In this document: positions 8,046 through 19,492 of the stretch, piece after piece
How positions within the stretch are numbered: the first letter of the stretch is position 1
How the letters are laid out: every line of letters begins with the position of its first letter
Origin: DASUPK01 sp963763955
Lineage (GTDB): Bacteria > Actinomycetota > Thermoleophilia > Solirubrobacterales > 70-9
Reading direction: 5' to 3'
Assembly: GCA_963763955.1 (NCBI GenBank)
Contig: CAVXQP010000009.1
Span: forward strand, 62,001 to 126,000
DNA length: 64,000 nt
The notes under the pieces: generated by a model
Seen by the model: the letters and a program-made list of their open reading frames with translations, nothing else
Told to the model about the DNA's origin: nothing
Databases searched by the model: none
Program-made: the position numbers and the translations under genes

Positions 8046-9515
8046 TCAGCCGATCTGTGGAATCGCTCGGAGGGTGATCAGAGTGCCGGCGACCACGATC
8101 AGGGTCGCGGACAGGGCCGGGAGCACGCCGGCGACGCGGCCTCCGAAGAGGCGCCGGTCCGGGCGCAGCCGCTGGATCAGGCGCCCGCCGTGGAGCACGG
8201 CGAGCCCAACCGCCGTCAGTGTCGCCGCCAGGCCGATGCTGAAGGCGAGAATCAGGACGAGTCCCAGGCCGAGGCGGTGCTGCGAGATCGCGGCGACCAG
8301 GACCACCAGGGCCGAGGGGCAAGGGACGATGCCGCCGGAAACCCCGAGGGCGATCAGCGAGCGCGTGGTGATGGGCGCTCCCGGCGCCGCCTGGCTGTGG
8401 GTATGCGAGTGGCCGCCATGGGCGTGCATGTGGTGATCACCGTGGTCGTGCTCTGCTCTCATCGCCCGCCAGCGCCGCAGCCGAGTCCAGATCGCCCAGA
8501 GCCCGATTGCGATCACCATCGCGCCCGAGGCGACGCCTAGCCACGGATAGAGGTCCTCGGGCAGCACATAGGCCGAGGCGGCAAGCGTGATCAGGCCCAG
8601 GGCGAAGACCGCGGAGGTGTGGGTGATCGTCACGGTCAGGCCGAGGAGGGCCGCGTCCTTGGGCCGTCCGCGGCTCCCGACCAGGTACCCCGCGACCATC
8701 GTCTTGCCGTGCCCGGGCGAGAGCGCGTGGAGAGCGCCCCAGACGAAGGCGGAGCCGAGCAGAAGCAGGATGAGCAGGCCGTGGTCGTTGCCGCTCGTCA
8801 GAGCGCCGGCGAAGCCATCCTGCGCGCGATCGGTGGTCACCGGCCCGACGTCCTGGCCATCGGGAGCGGTGAGGCGGCCGGATCCCTCGCTCACCGCGAA
8901 GCTCGCCTGGTGCTGGTCCGGCGGGCTCTGCAGGAGGTCGACCGGGTAGGCGCGCAGGCCTCCGGTCGGATCGCTCGCCGGAACGCTCGAGCGCACGTCG
9001 GTCCCCTCTCCCGGCAGGATCTCTATCGCCTTCCACCCCACCCGGTCCCCGTACGTGTCGTCGTGAAGCTGGATCCTGTGCGCGCCGGGCGGGATCGCGG
9101 CCACGAAGCTCGTCTCGACCCGGGTCAGCGAGAGACCGCCCTGCCCGGGCGGGAAGGCGAGAGTCGCCGCCCGCGCAGAGTCGAGGGCAACCACGCGCCC
9201 ATCGACCGTGAGCCGCAGGTCCGGCGCGATCTCGGCGAGCTTCTGCTGGAGCAGGGGCTCCCGCTCGGGTCCGGTGATCGCCCCGTCGCCGTTCCGGTCG
9301 AAGCGCTGCGTCTCCTGGAAGGTGGGGATCTCGGCCTGGTCGAGGATGTAATGGACCTCCACCGACCCTTGCGAGATGCGCACCTGGCTCAGGTGGTTGA
9401 CCGTGAAGTTGCCGAGCGGGTGCGCCGAGACGACGCCGGGTAGAAGCCCCATGACGATCGACGCCGCAGCCACGAGCCCGACGAGCCCTCCTCGAAGCCG
9501 AGGGCCGCGCCTCAC
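8046..9515 (-). CDS. NicO-family nickel/cobalt transporter with large exported N-terminal domain
   Basis: The 489 residues begin with a signal peptide ending near GVVSA, then HPLGNFTVN, typical of this family. An extracytoplasmic domain of about 220 residues includes an EF-hand-like DRNGDGAITGPE. The C-terminal half has about six membrane helices with HALSPGHGK, and a His-rich loop (HDHGDHHMHAHGGHSHTHS). The GTG start 9515 is supported by GGAGGG 6 nt upstream and a GTGA overlap with the TPR gene stop. Direction of transport (uptake or efflux) cannot be told. Confidence 0.85.
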   Translation of the reverse strand: MRRGPRLRGGLVGLVAAASIVMGLLPGVVSAHPLGNFTVNHLSQVRISQGSVEVHYILDQAEIPTFQETQRFDRNGDGAITGPEREPLLQQKLAEIAPDLRLTVDGRVVALDSARAATLAFPPGQGGLSLTRVETSFVAAIPPGAHRIQLHDDTYGDRVGWKAIEILPGEGTDVRSSVPASDPTGGLRAYPVDLLQSPPDQHQASFAVSEGSGRLTAPDGQDVGPVTTDRAQDGFAGALTSGNDHGLLILLLLGSAFVWGALHALSPGHGKTMVAGYLVGSRGRPKDAALLGLTVTITHTSAVFALGLITLAASAYVLPEDLYPWLGVASGAMVIAIGLWAIWTRLRRWRAMRAEHDHGDHHMHAHGGHSHTHSQAAPGAPITTRSLIALGVSGGIVPCPSALVVLVAAISQHRLGLGLVLILAFSIGLAATLTAVGLAVLHGGRLIQRLRPDRRLFGGRVAGVLPALSATLIVVAGTLITLRAIPQIG

Positions 9516-10831
9516 CGCAATCCCTCCAGTGCCCGCTCGGCGCGCGGGGCGTAGAGAGGGTTGAAACGCGGGCTCTGGGAGACCAACCGGGAGAGGAAGG
9601 ACTTTGCCCGCTCCGTGCGGCCGGCGCGCAGGGCGACCATCCCGGCGTGGTAGAGGAAGGAGGGATCGCGCGAACCGAGTCGCATCGCCCGCTCCGACAT
9701 GGCGAGTGCCTCGCTGTCCCTGCCGGCCGCGCTCAGGGCCCATGAGTACGCGTCGGCCGAGCGGACGCTCGGCGCCACCGCCCAAGCGCGCGCCGCAAGG
9801 TCCACCGCCTGCGACGGATCGCCGTGGTCCGCCTCGAAGAGAGCCAGCTCGGCATCGGTGTTGACCCCGTTCGCTTGCAGGAGACGGGTCTCGGCCCCAA
9901 CCAACTGATAGTCGCGTCGCGCGGCCGCGGTCATGCCGGCGGCCTGCTCGGTGTCGCCGAGGGCGATCACGTACTCGGGCAACGGCAGCCGCTGGATCAG
10001 CGCCCGGAGCCGCCGGATGGCGATCGGGTAGTCGCCACGTGCCGCCTCCACTCGGGCGAGGCCCGCGGTGGCAGCGGGGAAGCCCGGATCCGTCTCGAGC
10101 GCCGTCCGGTAGGCACCCTCCGCGCTGGCGTAGTCGCCGCCGTCGAAATGGAGCTTCCCGACCAGCGCCTGCACGTAGCCGACGTTCTCGGCCGTGCCGC
10201 CTCCGGCGGTGACCGCCAGGCGCATGGCCGAGAGCGCACCGGGCAGGTCCCCGTGGAGCTCACGGAAGTAGGAGACCCGGGCATACGACGAGAGCTCCGG
10301 CTTGACGTCGACGTAGTGCTGGAGCGTGCGCTCCGCCGCCCGGTAGCGGCCGAGCTCGATCTGAGCATCGGCGATGACTCCGTAGTTGCGGGCCACGCCC
10401 GGGCTGATCCGGGCGGCCTGCTCACCGAGCGCGAGCGCGCGGCGGAAGTCGTGACGGGCCAGGGCGAGCGAACCGAGGCCGCTGGTGGCGGTGAAGTCTC
10501 TGGGATCGAGCCGCAGAGCCTGCTCGAAGGTGCCCTGGGCCCTCGGATAGAAGGTCGGATCGCCCGTCTCGCGCACCTGCTGGAGGTAGGCGAGCCCGAG
10601 CTGGGCGTAGGCGTCGGGATCGGAGGGCGCCTCGCGCACCTGGGCCTGTAGGCCCTCAATCCGCTGAGCGGTAGTGGCGCCGGGGAGCTCACCCTCCCGG
10701 ACAGCCACCTGAGGCTGCCCGGTCAGGCTCTCGGAGCCCCCGTCGAGAGCCCGGACCCCGAGGAAGACCGCGACGAACGCGAGCAGCGCCGCCGCCAATT
10801 TCATCGTCAGGCTGTCTCGTCCGATCGCCAT
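9512..10831 (-). CDS. Membrane-anchored TPR-repeat protein
   Basis: The 439 residues have one N-terminal membrane helix (MKLAAALLAFVAVFLGV) and a long series of tetratricopeptide repeats. These likely form a scaffold on the outer face of the membrane. The start is ATG 10831 (MAIGRDSLTMKL); the open frame extends further but runs into a hairpin. It is translationally coupled to the NicO gene (GTGA) and lies 73 bp after DUF4331. Biochemical role unknown; context suggests assembly or metal delivery. Confidence 0.8.
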   Translation of the reverse strand: MAIGRDSLTMKLAAALLAFVAVFLGVRALDGGSESLTGQPQVAVREGELPGATTAQRIEGLQAQVREAPSDPDAYAQLGLAYLQQVRETGDPTFYPRAQGTFEQALRLDPRDFTATSGLGSLALARHDFRRALALGEQAARISPGVARNYGVIADAQIELGRYRAAERTLQHYVDVKPELSSYARVSYFRELHGDLPGALSAMRLAVTAGGGTAENVGYVQALVGKLHFDGGDYASAEGAYRTALETDPGFPAATAGLARVEAARGDYPIAIRRLRALIQRLPLPEYVIALGDTEQAAGMTAAARRDYQLVGAETRLLQANGVNTDAELALFEADHGDPSQAVDLAARAWAVAPSVRSADAYSWALSAAGRDSEALAMSERAMRLGSRDPSFLYHAGMVALRAGRTERAKSFLSRLVSQSPRFNPLYAPRAERALEGLR

Positions 10832-10862
10832 CCGCCGGTGCCTCGACGCGCGTCCCGCCCCG

Positions 10863-10890
10863 GAGGGGGCCGCCGCGAGGCGGCCCCCTC
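10863..10890. other. Perfect 12-bp inverted repeat between DUF4331 and TPR genes
   Basis: Arms GAGGGGGCCGCC (10863-10874) and GGCGGCCCCCTC (10879-10890) flank a 4-nt loop. No T-run follows on the minus strand, so it is not a classical intrinsic terminator. It could reduce read-through, attenuate, or protect the upstream mRNA, giving unequal expression along the operon. Confidence 0.65.
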
Positions 10891-10904
10891 TCAGGACGTT
10901 CGGC

Positions 10905-12470
10905 TCAGGTCGTGGCGACCCCCTTTCCCTTGCCGCCACGGGCAACGCGGCGACCGAGTCCGGCCAGGGCGAGCACGCCAGCCCCGATCAGGACCCAGAC
11001 GATCGCGTCCGGTCCGCCGCCACCACCACCGCCGCCGCCGCTACCACCGGTGGCGGAGAACGATGGGGGCGTCGAGGTCCCGTTCCCATTGTCGATGGCC
11101 TTGAGCTGCGAGCCATATCCAGCATCCGGGTTCGCACCCGGCTTCGGAGGCGCGACGTACGGGAACGCGCTCAGGAAGTGGACGTCGTTCTGGTTGACGC
11201 CGTCCCCGAGCGGGACCTTGTTGCCCTGCAGGGCGCCGGCGACTACCTGGAGGTCGATGTCGACCGCGTCGTCGGTGAGCCGCCGCCCGTTCGGGTAACC
11301 CGCGTTATCCCCGCCGAGCACGCCAAGGCGGTTCGGCGTGGCGGTCGGAGGAGTACCCAGGTTGATCTTGAGCGTGTCGGTCGCGTTCTTGCCGGCAGCG
11401 CCGGGGAACGCATTGAGACCGGGGATGCCCTGGAGCACCGCCTGGACGATGTCCGTGCGGTTCTTCTCGGGAGCGTTGACCAGCCCCGGGAAGAGCTTGT
11501 TGAGCACCGCCGCCAGCTCCGGCTGCAGCACGAACTGGCCGTAGTTGGCCGCGTCGTTCTTCGGCTGCGTCCGGTTGAACCGGTCCTTCTGGCCCAGCGG
11601 GATGATCACCTCGTTGACCAGCGGGTTGCCGAGACGCGAGATCTGGGTGAACGGACCCTTGCCGTGGCCCTTCACCGAGATCGCTCGCCGCTCGGTCGAC
11701 GCCCAAACGCCGACCACGGCGTTCGGTGCGCTCGCGTTGGCGACCGGCTTGCGGTCCCGGGTGACATCCGACTCCGGCACCTGCAGGACGATCGACTGCA
11801 CCGCGTAGCCGGCGAGATCGTCGACGCCGCCGCCCTGGTTCCCCAGTCCGGCCCCGGTCAGGTTGACCGTGTCGAAGATCCGGCCCAGCGCCGCGAAGAA
11901 CGGGTCCTCACGCTGACCGGCGAACACCTTGCCGCCGCCAGGGAGTCCCCTGATCGCGCCCGCTTGCACCTGCTGGTAGTTCGGAATGGTCTTCGGCCCG
12001 ACGTTGCTGGGGGGCGTCGGAAGATTCCGCGCGATGACCCTGGAGTGCCCATGCGCGATGCGGGTCACCGAGTAGCTCTGAACGACGTTCCGGTTCGGGC
12101 TGTTGACCGAGTCGACCGGCTGCCCGTTCGTGTACAGGAACGAGTTCTTGTTCCTGACCTTCGTCTTGAAGTCGAACAGGTACCGGACGTCGGCGACACC
12201 GTCACCGGTGTTGTCGATGTTCAGGTAGTAGTGGGCGTTGTCGTCGAACTTGTAGAAGTTCGGCCCGCCGGCCGGATCCTCGAATGGGACCCAGTTCCCG
12301 ACGATCGTCAATGCGCCGGGAGCGTCCTGCGCCGTGAAGGCATAGGTGTCTGTGTCATCTCCCGTCGGATCGATCGAGGTCAGGGGCGCCTCTCGGTGCG
12401 AGGAGCCAAAGCTCAGCGGCACCGCGATCACCAGCGCGGCGAGCGCGGCGAACAGTGCGAGCTTCCTCAT
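10905..12470 (-). CDS. DUF4331 family secreted/anchored protein
   Basis: The 521 residues begin with a hydrophobic signal (MRKLALFAALAALVIAVPLSFG) followed by SSHREAP, the hallmark start of mature DUF4331 proteins. Conserved features include ADVRYLFDF and the FNRTQPKNDA region. The C terminus has a nine-glycine run, one membrane helix and RR (GLGRRVARGGKGKG), resembling a C-terminal membrane or sorting anchor. AAGGAGGA lies 5 nt before ATG 12470. It is the first gene of the operon with TPR, NicO, Fur and NiCoT genes. DUF4331 has no established biochemical role. Confidence 0.88.
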   Translation of the reverse strand: MRKLALFAALAALVIAVPLSFGSSHREAPLTSIDPTGDDTDTYAFTAQDAPGALTIVGNWVPFEDPAGGPNFYKFDDNAHYYLNIDNTGDGVADVRYLFDFKTKVRNKNSFLYTNGQPVDSVNSPNRNVVQSYSVTRIAHGHSRVIARNLPTPPSNVGPKTIPNYQQVQAGAIRGLPGGGKVFAGQREDPFFAALGRIFDTVNLTGAGLGNQGGGVDDLAGYAVQSIVLQVPESDVTRDRKPVANASAPNAVVGVWASTERRAISVKGHGKGPFTQISRLGNPLVNEVIIPLGQKDRFNRTQPKNDAANYGQFVLQPELAAVLNKLFPGLVNAPEKNRTDIVQAVLQGIPGLNAFPGAAGKNATDTLKINLGTPPTATPNRLGVLGGDNAGYPNGRRLTDDAVDIDLQVVAGALQGNKVPLGDGVNQNDVHFLSAFPYVAPPKPGANPDAGYGSQLKAIDNGNGTSTPPSFSATGGSGGGGGGGGGPDAIVWVLIGAGVLALAGLGRRVARGGKGKGVATT

Positions 12471-12605
12471 TTCGTCCTCCTTGCGGCGGTTGATTCGGCG
12501 GCGGTCTTTGTGGCCGCCGCTCGTCTTGAGCGTCAACCGCGAGCCGCCGCCAATCCGGCCCTCGGTTACGGGAGGTCTCTACGCCGGACCGGTCGGGACG
12601 GATCA

Positions 12606-12627
12606 GAAAATCCCTGCAAACAAGGGA
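12606..12627 (-). terminator. Intrinsic terminator downstream of clpC
   Basis: On the minus strand, TCCCT-N7-AGGGA (12627 to 12611) is followed by TTTTC. A second GC-rich hairpin lies closer to clpC at 12674-12690 (ACCCGGC-GAC-GCCGGGT). Together they should end clpC transcription before the DUF4331 promoter. A TTGACGCTCAA palindrome near 12525-12535 may belong to the DUF4331 promoter. Confidence 0.55.
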
Positions 12628-12714
12628 CTAATGAGGATCGCCTGCAATTGCGTATCGCTCGCAAGAAGGGACGACCCGGCGACGCCGGGTTCGCGGGATG
12701 CCCCTGCAGCGTCG

Positions 12715-15291
<2,577 letters not shown>

Positions 15292-15646
15292 TCAGTCTGT
15301 GCTCTCTGGTCTATCAATCAGTCCGGTTGGGTCTACGTTGCGGTGGCCTCGTTGGATCTGGGTTAAGTCGAAAGGGTCAGGGGACGCAAACTGGCCGGGG
15401 GTCCAATCCGTATCGGCTCCTGCGCGCCGATTCCTTGATCTGACCTCCGGTTCTGTCGGGGACGGCGAAGCCAAAGTATAGCCAGGGGGTTTGCCCGGCC
15501 AGGCAGGACCCAGGCGTGGCGACGGAACTCCCTGCAAGGTGCGGAAAGGAACCGCCGCGACCATCAGGGGACGAAACCCGAACAAGCGCAGAGCCGGTAG
15601 CCGCCGCCACTACGTTCCTTCGCCGCGGATCGGTACCTTGCCGCCC
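15292..15646. promoter_or_regulatory. Divergent 355-bp intergenic region upstream of clpC
   Basis: No gene is seen here. On the minus strand TATACT (15475-15480) is a good -10 box facing clpC, giving a leader of about 180 nt. On the plus strand TACCTT (15634-15639) ends 7 nt before GTG 15647. I find no CIRCE, HAIR or clear ClgR palindrome, so heat-shock control is not evident. Confidence 0.4.
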
Positions 15647-16105
15647 GTGGGAGCACCGGACCAGCCGCGGTCGGCGGCGGACGACGACGGCCTCGTCGGT
15701 CGCGCGCGCTCGAACCCGTGGCTGCTGGTGGCGATCGTCGGCGTGGCGATCCTGATCCTGGCCTGGATCGGCTGGGCGATCCACGTGAGCAGCGACGACG
15801 GGGCGCGGGCCGGGCTCGGTGTGCTCATCGCCTGGCCCGCGATGCTCGCGGCGCTCGCGCTGATCTCGCTGCCCTTCATCGGCGGCTATCGCCTGATCCG
15901 CCGCCTTTCGGCAGGTGGTGGGGAGAACACGGCCATTGCGGCCGAGGTCTCAGGCGAGGGCGACGAAGAAGACGAGGTTGAGGACCCTGAAGAACCTGGT
16001 CAGGAGTCGGACGAGCGGGAGGATGCCGAGGAGGGGGAGGTCGAGCAGGGGGACGCCGAGGAGGACCAGGAGGAAGGGGCGGAGCCGGAGGCCGCGGCGA
16101 GCTAG
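15647..16105 (+). CDS. Two-helix membrane protein with acidic tail
   Basis: Unknown function. About 152 residues with two membrane helices (WLLVAIVGVAILILAWIGWAI and a second around GVLIAWPAMLAALALISLPF), followed by a strongly Glu/Asp-rich C terminus of about 60 residues. GTG 15647 is preferred over the upstream in-frame ATG 15491 because of the -10 box 7 nt upstream and because the residues before it are not protein-like. Confidence 0.55.
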   Translation: MGAPDQPRSAADDDGLVGRARSNPWLLVAIVGVAILILAWIGWAIHVSSDDGARAGLGVLIAWPAMLAALALISLPFIGGYRLIRRLSAGGGENTAIAAEVSGEGDEEDEVEDPEEPGQESDEREDAEEGEVEQGDAEEDQEEGAEPEAAAS

Positions 16106-16330
16106 AGATCCAGCTTCCGCAGGCGGCGATTCGGTTTCTCCAGGACGCGGCCCACCAGACGTCGATAGCGCTCGATGAAGCCGCGGACCCCGCCCGGGTC
16201 GTAGATCCGGGCGCCCGCCCCTCACGCTCGACGTAAGCGGTGGGGAGGATCTCGTTGCCCATCACGACATGCTCGAGGGCGGCCCGGTCCGCGGGATTCG
16301 GACGAGTCCCGGAGGCACTCGCCGAGCGTA
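16102..16330 (-). pseudogene. Frameshifted remnant or misassembled 3' end of an unidentified gene
   Basis: Two minus-strand frames read as protein in succession: a first segment ending GNEILPTAYVEREG, then after a shift near 16195-16215 a segment from RIYDPGGVRGFIERYRRL to the stop at 16102. The stop shares CTAG with the stop of the convergent membrane gene, as real gene pairs do elsewhere in the window. No start or family was recognised. Confidence 0.35.
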
Positions 16331-16342
16331 GACGCCCGGCCG

Positions 16343-17842
16343 CTAATTCCGCATCGCCGGGAAGAGCACCACCTCTCGCAGGGACTTCGCGCCTGTCAGG
16401 ATCATCACCAGCCGGTCGATGCCGAGCCCGGCGCCCCCGGTGGGCGGCATCCCCTGCTCCAGGGACTCGATGAAGGTCTCGTCGTAGGGCTGGGTCTCCT
16501 CGTCACCCCGTGCGATCTCCTCGGCCTGGGCCTCGAAGCGACGGCGCTGCTCGTCGGGATCATTGAGTTCGGTGAACGAGTTTGAGATCTCGATGCCACC
16601 GACGAAGGCCTCCCAGCGCTCCACCAGTCCTTCGTCGCTGCGGTGGCGCTTGGCGAACGGCGAGAGCTCGACCGGATAGTCGACGACGAAGGTCGGCTGG
16701 ATCAGCGTCGGCTCGACCTCCTTGGAGAGCAGGCCATCGACGAGTTTCCCCCAGCCCTCCTCCGGGTCGGGTTCGCTCCCCATCGCCTCCGCGAGCTGCT
16801 CGCGCGATGGATGCTCGAGGACGTCGATGCCCGTCCTCTCCTTGATCGCCTCGCGGAGCGTGACCCTGCGCCATGGTGGGGAGAGGTCGATCGTCTCTCC
16901 CTCCCGCTCGACCTTGGTCGTCCCGAGCACCTGCTGCGCGACCGCCGAGACCAGCCCCTCCAGCTCGGTCGCCGTGTCGTTGTAGTCCGCGTAGGCCTCG
17001 TACCACTCGAGCATCGTGAACTCGGGGTTGTGCTTGTGCGAGATCCCCTCGTTGCGGAAGTCCTTGCCGAGCTCGTAGACCCTCTCGATCCCGCCAACGA
17101 CGAGCCGCTTCAGATAGAGCTCAGTTGCGACCCGGAGGTAGAGGTCGCGGTCGAGAGCGTTGTGATGAGTCGTGAACGGCCGGGCCAGCGCCCCGCCGTA
17201 GAGGGGCTGAAGCACCGGGGTCTCCACCTCCACGAAGCCTCGGGCGTCGAACCAGCGGCGGACCTGGGCGATGGTCCGCGCCCTCTTCAGGAAGAGCTCG
17301 CGGGTCTCGTCATTCGACATCAGGTCGAGCTCCCGCCGGCGGTAGCGGGTTTCGACGTCCTCGAGACCGTGGAACTTCTCCGGCGGCGGACGTAGGCTCT
17401 TCGAGAGCAGCTCCCAGGCGTCCGCCCGGATCGAGAGCTCGCCGCGCTTCGAGGCGAAGACGGTCCCCTCGATCCCGACGATGTCTCCGATGTCGAGCGA
17501 AAGCAGCCCCTGATAGGCGTCATCGCCGAGCTCGTTCACCCTCGCCTGGACCTGGATCTGGCCGGTGCCGTCCCGGAGGTCCAGGAACGAAGCCTTGCCG
17601 TGGCCGCGGCGTGCAGTCAGCCTGCCCGCGATCCGGTAGCGGTGGTCGGTCTCCTCACCAGGCTCGATGCCCTCGTGCGATTCCCGCACCGCGGCGATCT
17701 CGGTGCGATCCGGGAATCCGTGGGGGAACGGCTCGATCCCCGCCTCACGCAGGCGTTCGAGCTTGGCCCGCCTGTCGGCGAGCAGCTCGGACTGATCGCG
17801 CGCCGGCTCCTCGTTCACGACGCGGAGCCTATTCGCCGCCAT
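16343..17842 (-). CDS. lysS: Lysyl-tRNA synthetase, class II
   Basis: Charges tRNA-Lys. The 499 residues have an N-terminal OB-fold anticodon-binding domain (YRIAGRLTARRGHGKASFLDL), the class II motif 2 region (FRNEGISHKHNPEFTMLEWY), and motif 3 (GAGLGIDRLVMIL) near the C terminus. Start ATG 17842 (MAANRLRVV) is chosen; an in-frame GTG or ATG eight codons earlier is possible. greA lies upstream in the same direction. Confidence 0.96.
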   Translation of the reverse strand: MAANRLRVVNEEPARDQSELLADRRAKLERLREAGIEPFPHGFPDRTEIAAVRESHEGIEPGEETDHRYRIAGRLTARRGHGKASFLDLRDGTGQIQVQARVNELGDDAYQGLLSLDIGDIVGIEGTVFASKRGELSIRADAWELLSKSLRPPPEKFHGLEDVETRYRRRELDLMSNDETRELFLKRARTIAQVRRWFDARGFVEVETPVLQPLYGGALARPFTTHHNALDRDLYLRVATELYLKRLVVGGIERVYELGKDFRNEGISHKHNPEFTMLEWYEAYADYNDTATELEGLVSAVAQQVLGTTKVEREGETIDLSPPWRRVTLREAIKERTGIDVLEHPSREQLAEAMGSEPDPEEGWGKLVDGLLSKEVEPTLIQPTFVVDYPVELSPFAKRHRSDEGLVERWEAFVGGIEISNSFTELNDPDEQRRRFEAQAEEIARGDEETQPYDETFIESLEQGMPPTGGAGLGIDRLVMILTGAKSLREVVLFPAMRN

Positions 17843-17857
17843 CGGGTCGCGGCCACA

Positions 17858-17927
17858 AGCGGCCACCCACCACGAGTCGCTCCGGGCTCCGCCCTCCGCT
17901 CCGAAGCAGAGTGGCCCGGTGGCCGCT
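17858..17927. other. Long-range inverted repeat between greA and lysS
   Basis: AGCGGCCACC (17858-17867) and GGTGGCCGCT (17918-17927) can pair around a 50-nt GC-rich loop spanning the greA-lysS gap and the greA stop codon. It may be a weak terminator or mRNA end structure; no T-run follows. Confidence 0.3.
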
Positions 17928-18405
17928 ATGCCGTTTCGATCTTCGTGACCTTGAACTTCTTCTTGGGGCCGCGCGGCGTCTCCACCGTCACGACCTCGTT
18001 CTTCTTGCTCCCAACCAGAGCCTTGCCGATCGGCGACTCGTTCGAGAGCTTGTGCTCGCCCGGGTTCGCCTCGGCGGAACCGACGATCTGGAACTTCTGC
18101 GACTTGCCGGACTTCTGGTCCTTGACGTGGACGATGGCGCCGACGCCGACCGTCTCGGTGTCGAGCTGCTTGTTGTCGATCACGGCCGCTCTCCGTAGCC
18201 GGTCCTGGAGCGAGGCGATTCGCTGCTCGAGCATCGCCTGCTCGTTCTTGGCGTCGTCGTACTCGGAGTTTTCAGCGATGTCCCCAAACTCGCGCGCCTG
18301 CTTGATGCGGTCCGCCACCTCGCGGCGCTTGTCCGTCTCCAGATACTCGAGCTCTTCCTTGAGCTTCTCGAGTCCCTCAGGGGTGATCAGTGTCTCGCGC
18401 GCCAA
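17926..18405 (-). CDS. greA: Transcription elongation factor GreA
   Basis: Rescues backtracked RNA polymerase by stimulating transcript cleavage. The 159-residue protein has the N-terminal coiled coil with the acidic tip (GDIAENSEYDDAKNEQAMLE) and a C-terminal FKBP-like domain (SPIGKALVGSK). Start is set at TTG 18405 (xARETLITPEGLEKLKEEL), which gives the usual family length of about 158. The frame is open upstream, but those residues are not conserved in type. Confidence 0.95.
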   Translation of the reverse strand: MARETLITPEGLEKLKEELEYLETDKRREVADRIKQAREFGDIAENSEYDDAKNEQAMLEQRIASLQDRLRRAAVIDNKQLDTETVGVGAIVHVKDQKSGKSQKFQIVGSAEANPGEHKLSNESPIGKALVGSKKNEVVTVETPRGPKKKFKVTKIETA

Positions 18406-18561
18406 CTCTCTCGCTTCCTTCTGGTTTCGTGGTTTTGATCGCCGCACGAAAGCCCTGCTATACGGCGAAAAATGAGCCCGCACCGACGGGAATCGATCCA
18501 CGACGGTCCGGGCGGAGCGCGCCAGTATAGCGCCGGTCCCGCGGGTGGTCGAGGGGCTCAT

Positions 18562-19443
18562 TCAGGCGCTGAATGCGCGCTGCAGGGCCTCCGCGACACG
18601 GTCCGGATCCTCGATCTGCGGGTAGTGCCCCAGGTCATCGAAGCGGGCGACCGGCGCCTTCGGCCGCAGCCCCAGCACGGCGTCGAGGACCGCTGGGGTG
18701 GCCACTGGGTCGAGCATCCCCCACGCCATGGCCAGAGGCTTCTCCCAATCTCGCAGGGCCCCATGCCAGCGATCCGCGTGACGAAAGCGCTCGTCCATGT
18801 AACGGATCGTCTTGTGGTTGAGGGTCCGGCCGCCCCCTGCGCGGATCAGGGCCCACTGGTCCTCAGCCTCCTCATCGGTGAGCGGATGCCCCGGGGAGAA
18901 GATCGACCCGAACTGCTGGCGGAAGAAGCGCTCGCTCGAGAGGCGTGACATGAGCGGCCCCAGCGGGCTTCGCAGGATCCGCTGGCCGAGAGTCGGGCTG
19001 GCGGCGCCCTGGATCATCGACCCGTTGAGCAGCAGCCCCCCGACCAGGTTCATCTCCAGGTCACCATCGAGGTCGCGAGCCATCAGCTCGTTGGCGACCG
19101 AAGTCCCCATGTCATGGGCGACGAAGAAGATCTCCCTGCCCGCTGCATCGCGGCGGACAAGCTCCTCGACCAGGTCCGCCTGCCAGTGGAGCGTGTAGAT
19201 GTGGTCGCGCGGCTTTTCGGAGAGGCCGAAGCCGAGGAAGTCGGGCGCGAGGACGCCCTGCTCGGTCTCCCTCTCGAGGAGCGCCTTCCAGTCGTACGAG
19301 CTCGACGGGAACCCGTGGAGGAAGAGCAGCAGCGGTTTACCGCCGTCGCGTCGAAAGAGGTGGATGCGGCGGCCGCGGAACTCCTCCTCGCCGCCGCGGT
19401 CGCGCCAGGCCGCGACCCTCGTGGTCAGATCCGCTGCCGCCAT
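18562..19443 (-). CDS. Alpha/beta-fold hydrolase (dehalogenase/epoxide hydrolase type)
   Basis: The 293 residues have the oxyanion HGFPSSSYDW, an aspartate nucleophile in AHDMGTSVA, and a catalytic His in LGHYPQIED. An Asp nucleophile points to the haloalkane dehalogenase/epoxide hydrolase branch; the substrate is unknown. Start ATG 19443. It follows dus by 49 bp in the same direction. Confidence 0.8.
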   Translation of the reverse strand: MAAADLTTRVAAWRDRGGEEEFRGRRIHLFRRDGGKPLLLFLHGFPSSSYDWKALLERETEQGVLAPDFLGFGLSEKPRDHIYTLHWQADLVEELVRRDAAGREIFFVAHDMGTSVANELMARDLDGDLEMNLVGGLLLNGSMIQGAASPTLGQRILRSPLGPLMSRLSSERFFRQQFGSIFSPGHPLTDEEAEDQWALIRAGGGRTLNHKTIRYMDERFRHADRWHGALRDWEKPLAMAWGMLDPVATPAVLDAVLGLRPKAPVARFDDLGHYPQIEDPDRVAEALQRAFSA

Positions 19444-19492
19444 CGTAATCGGGCTACTTGTACCTGTATCGGCGACTCCGGCGCCGTCGGCC

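Noticed and set aside
15292..15646. CIRCE or HspR (HAIR) element in front of clpC
   Set aside because: No 9-bp CIRCE arms and no CTTGAGT/ACTCAAG pair are seen.
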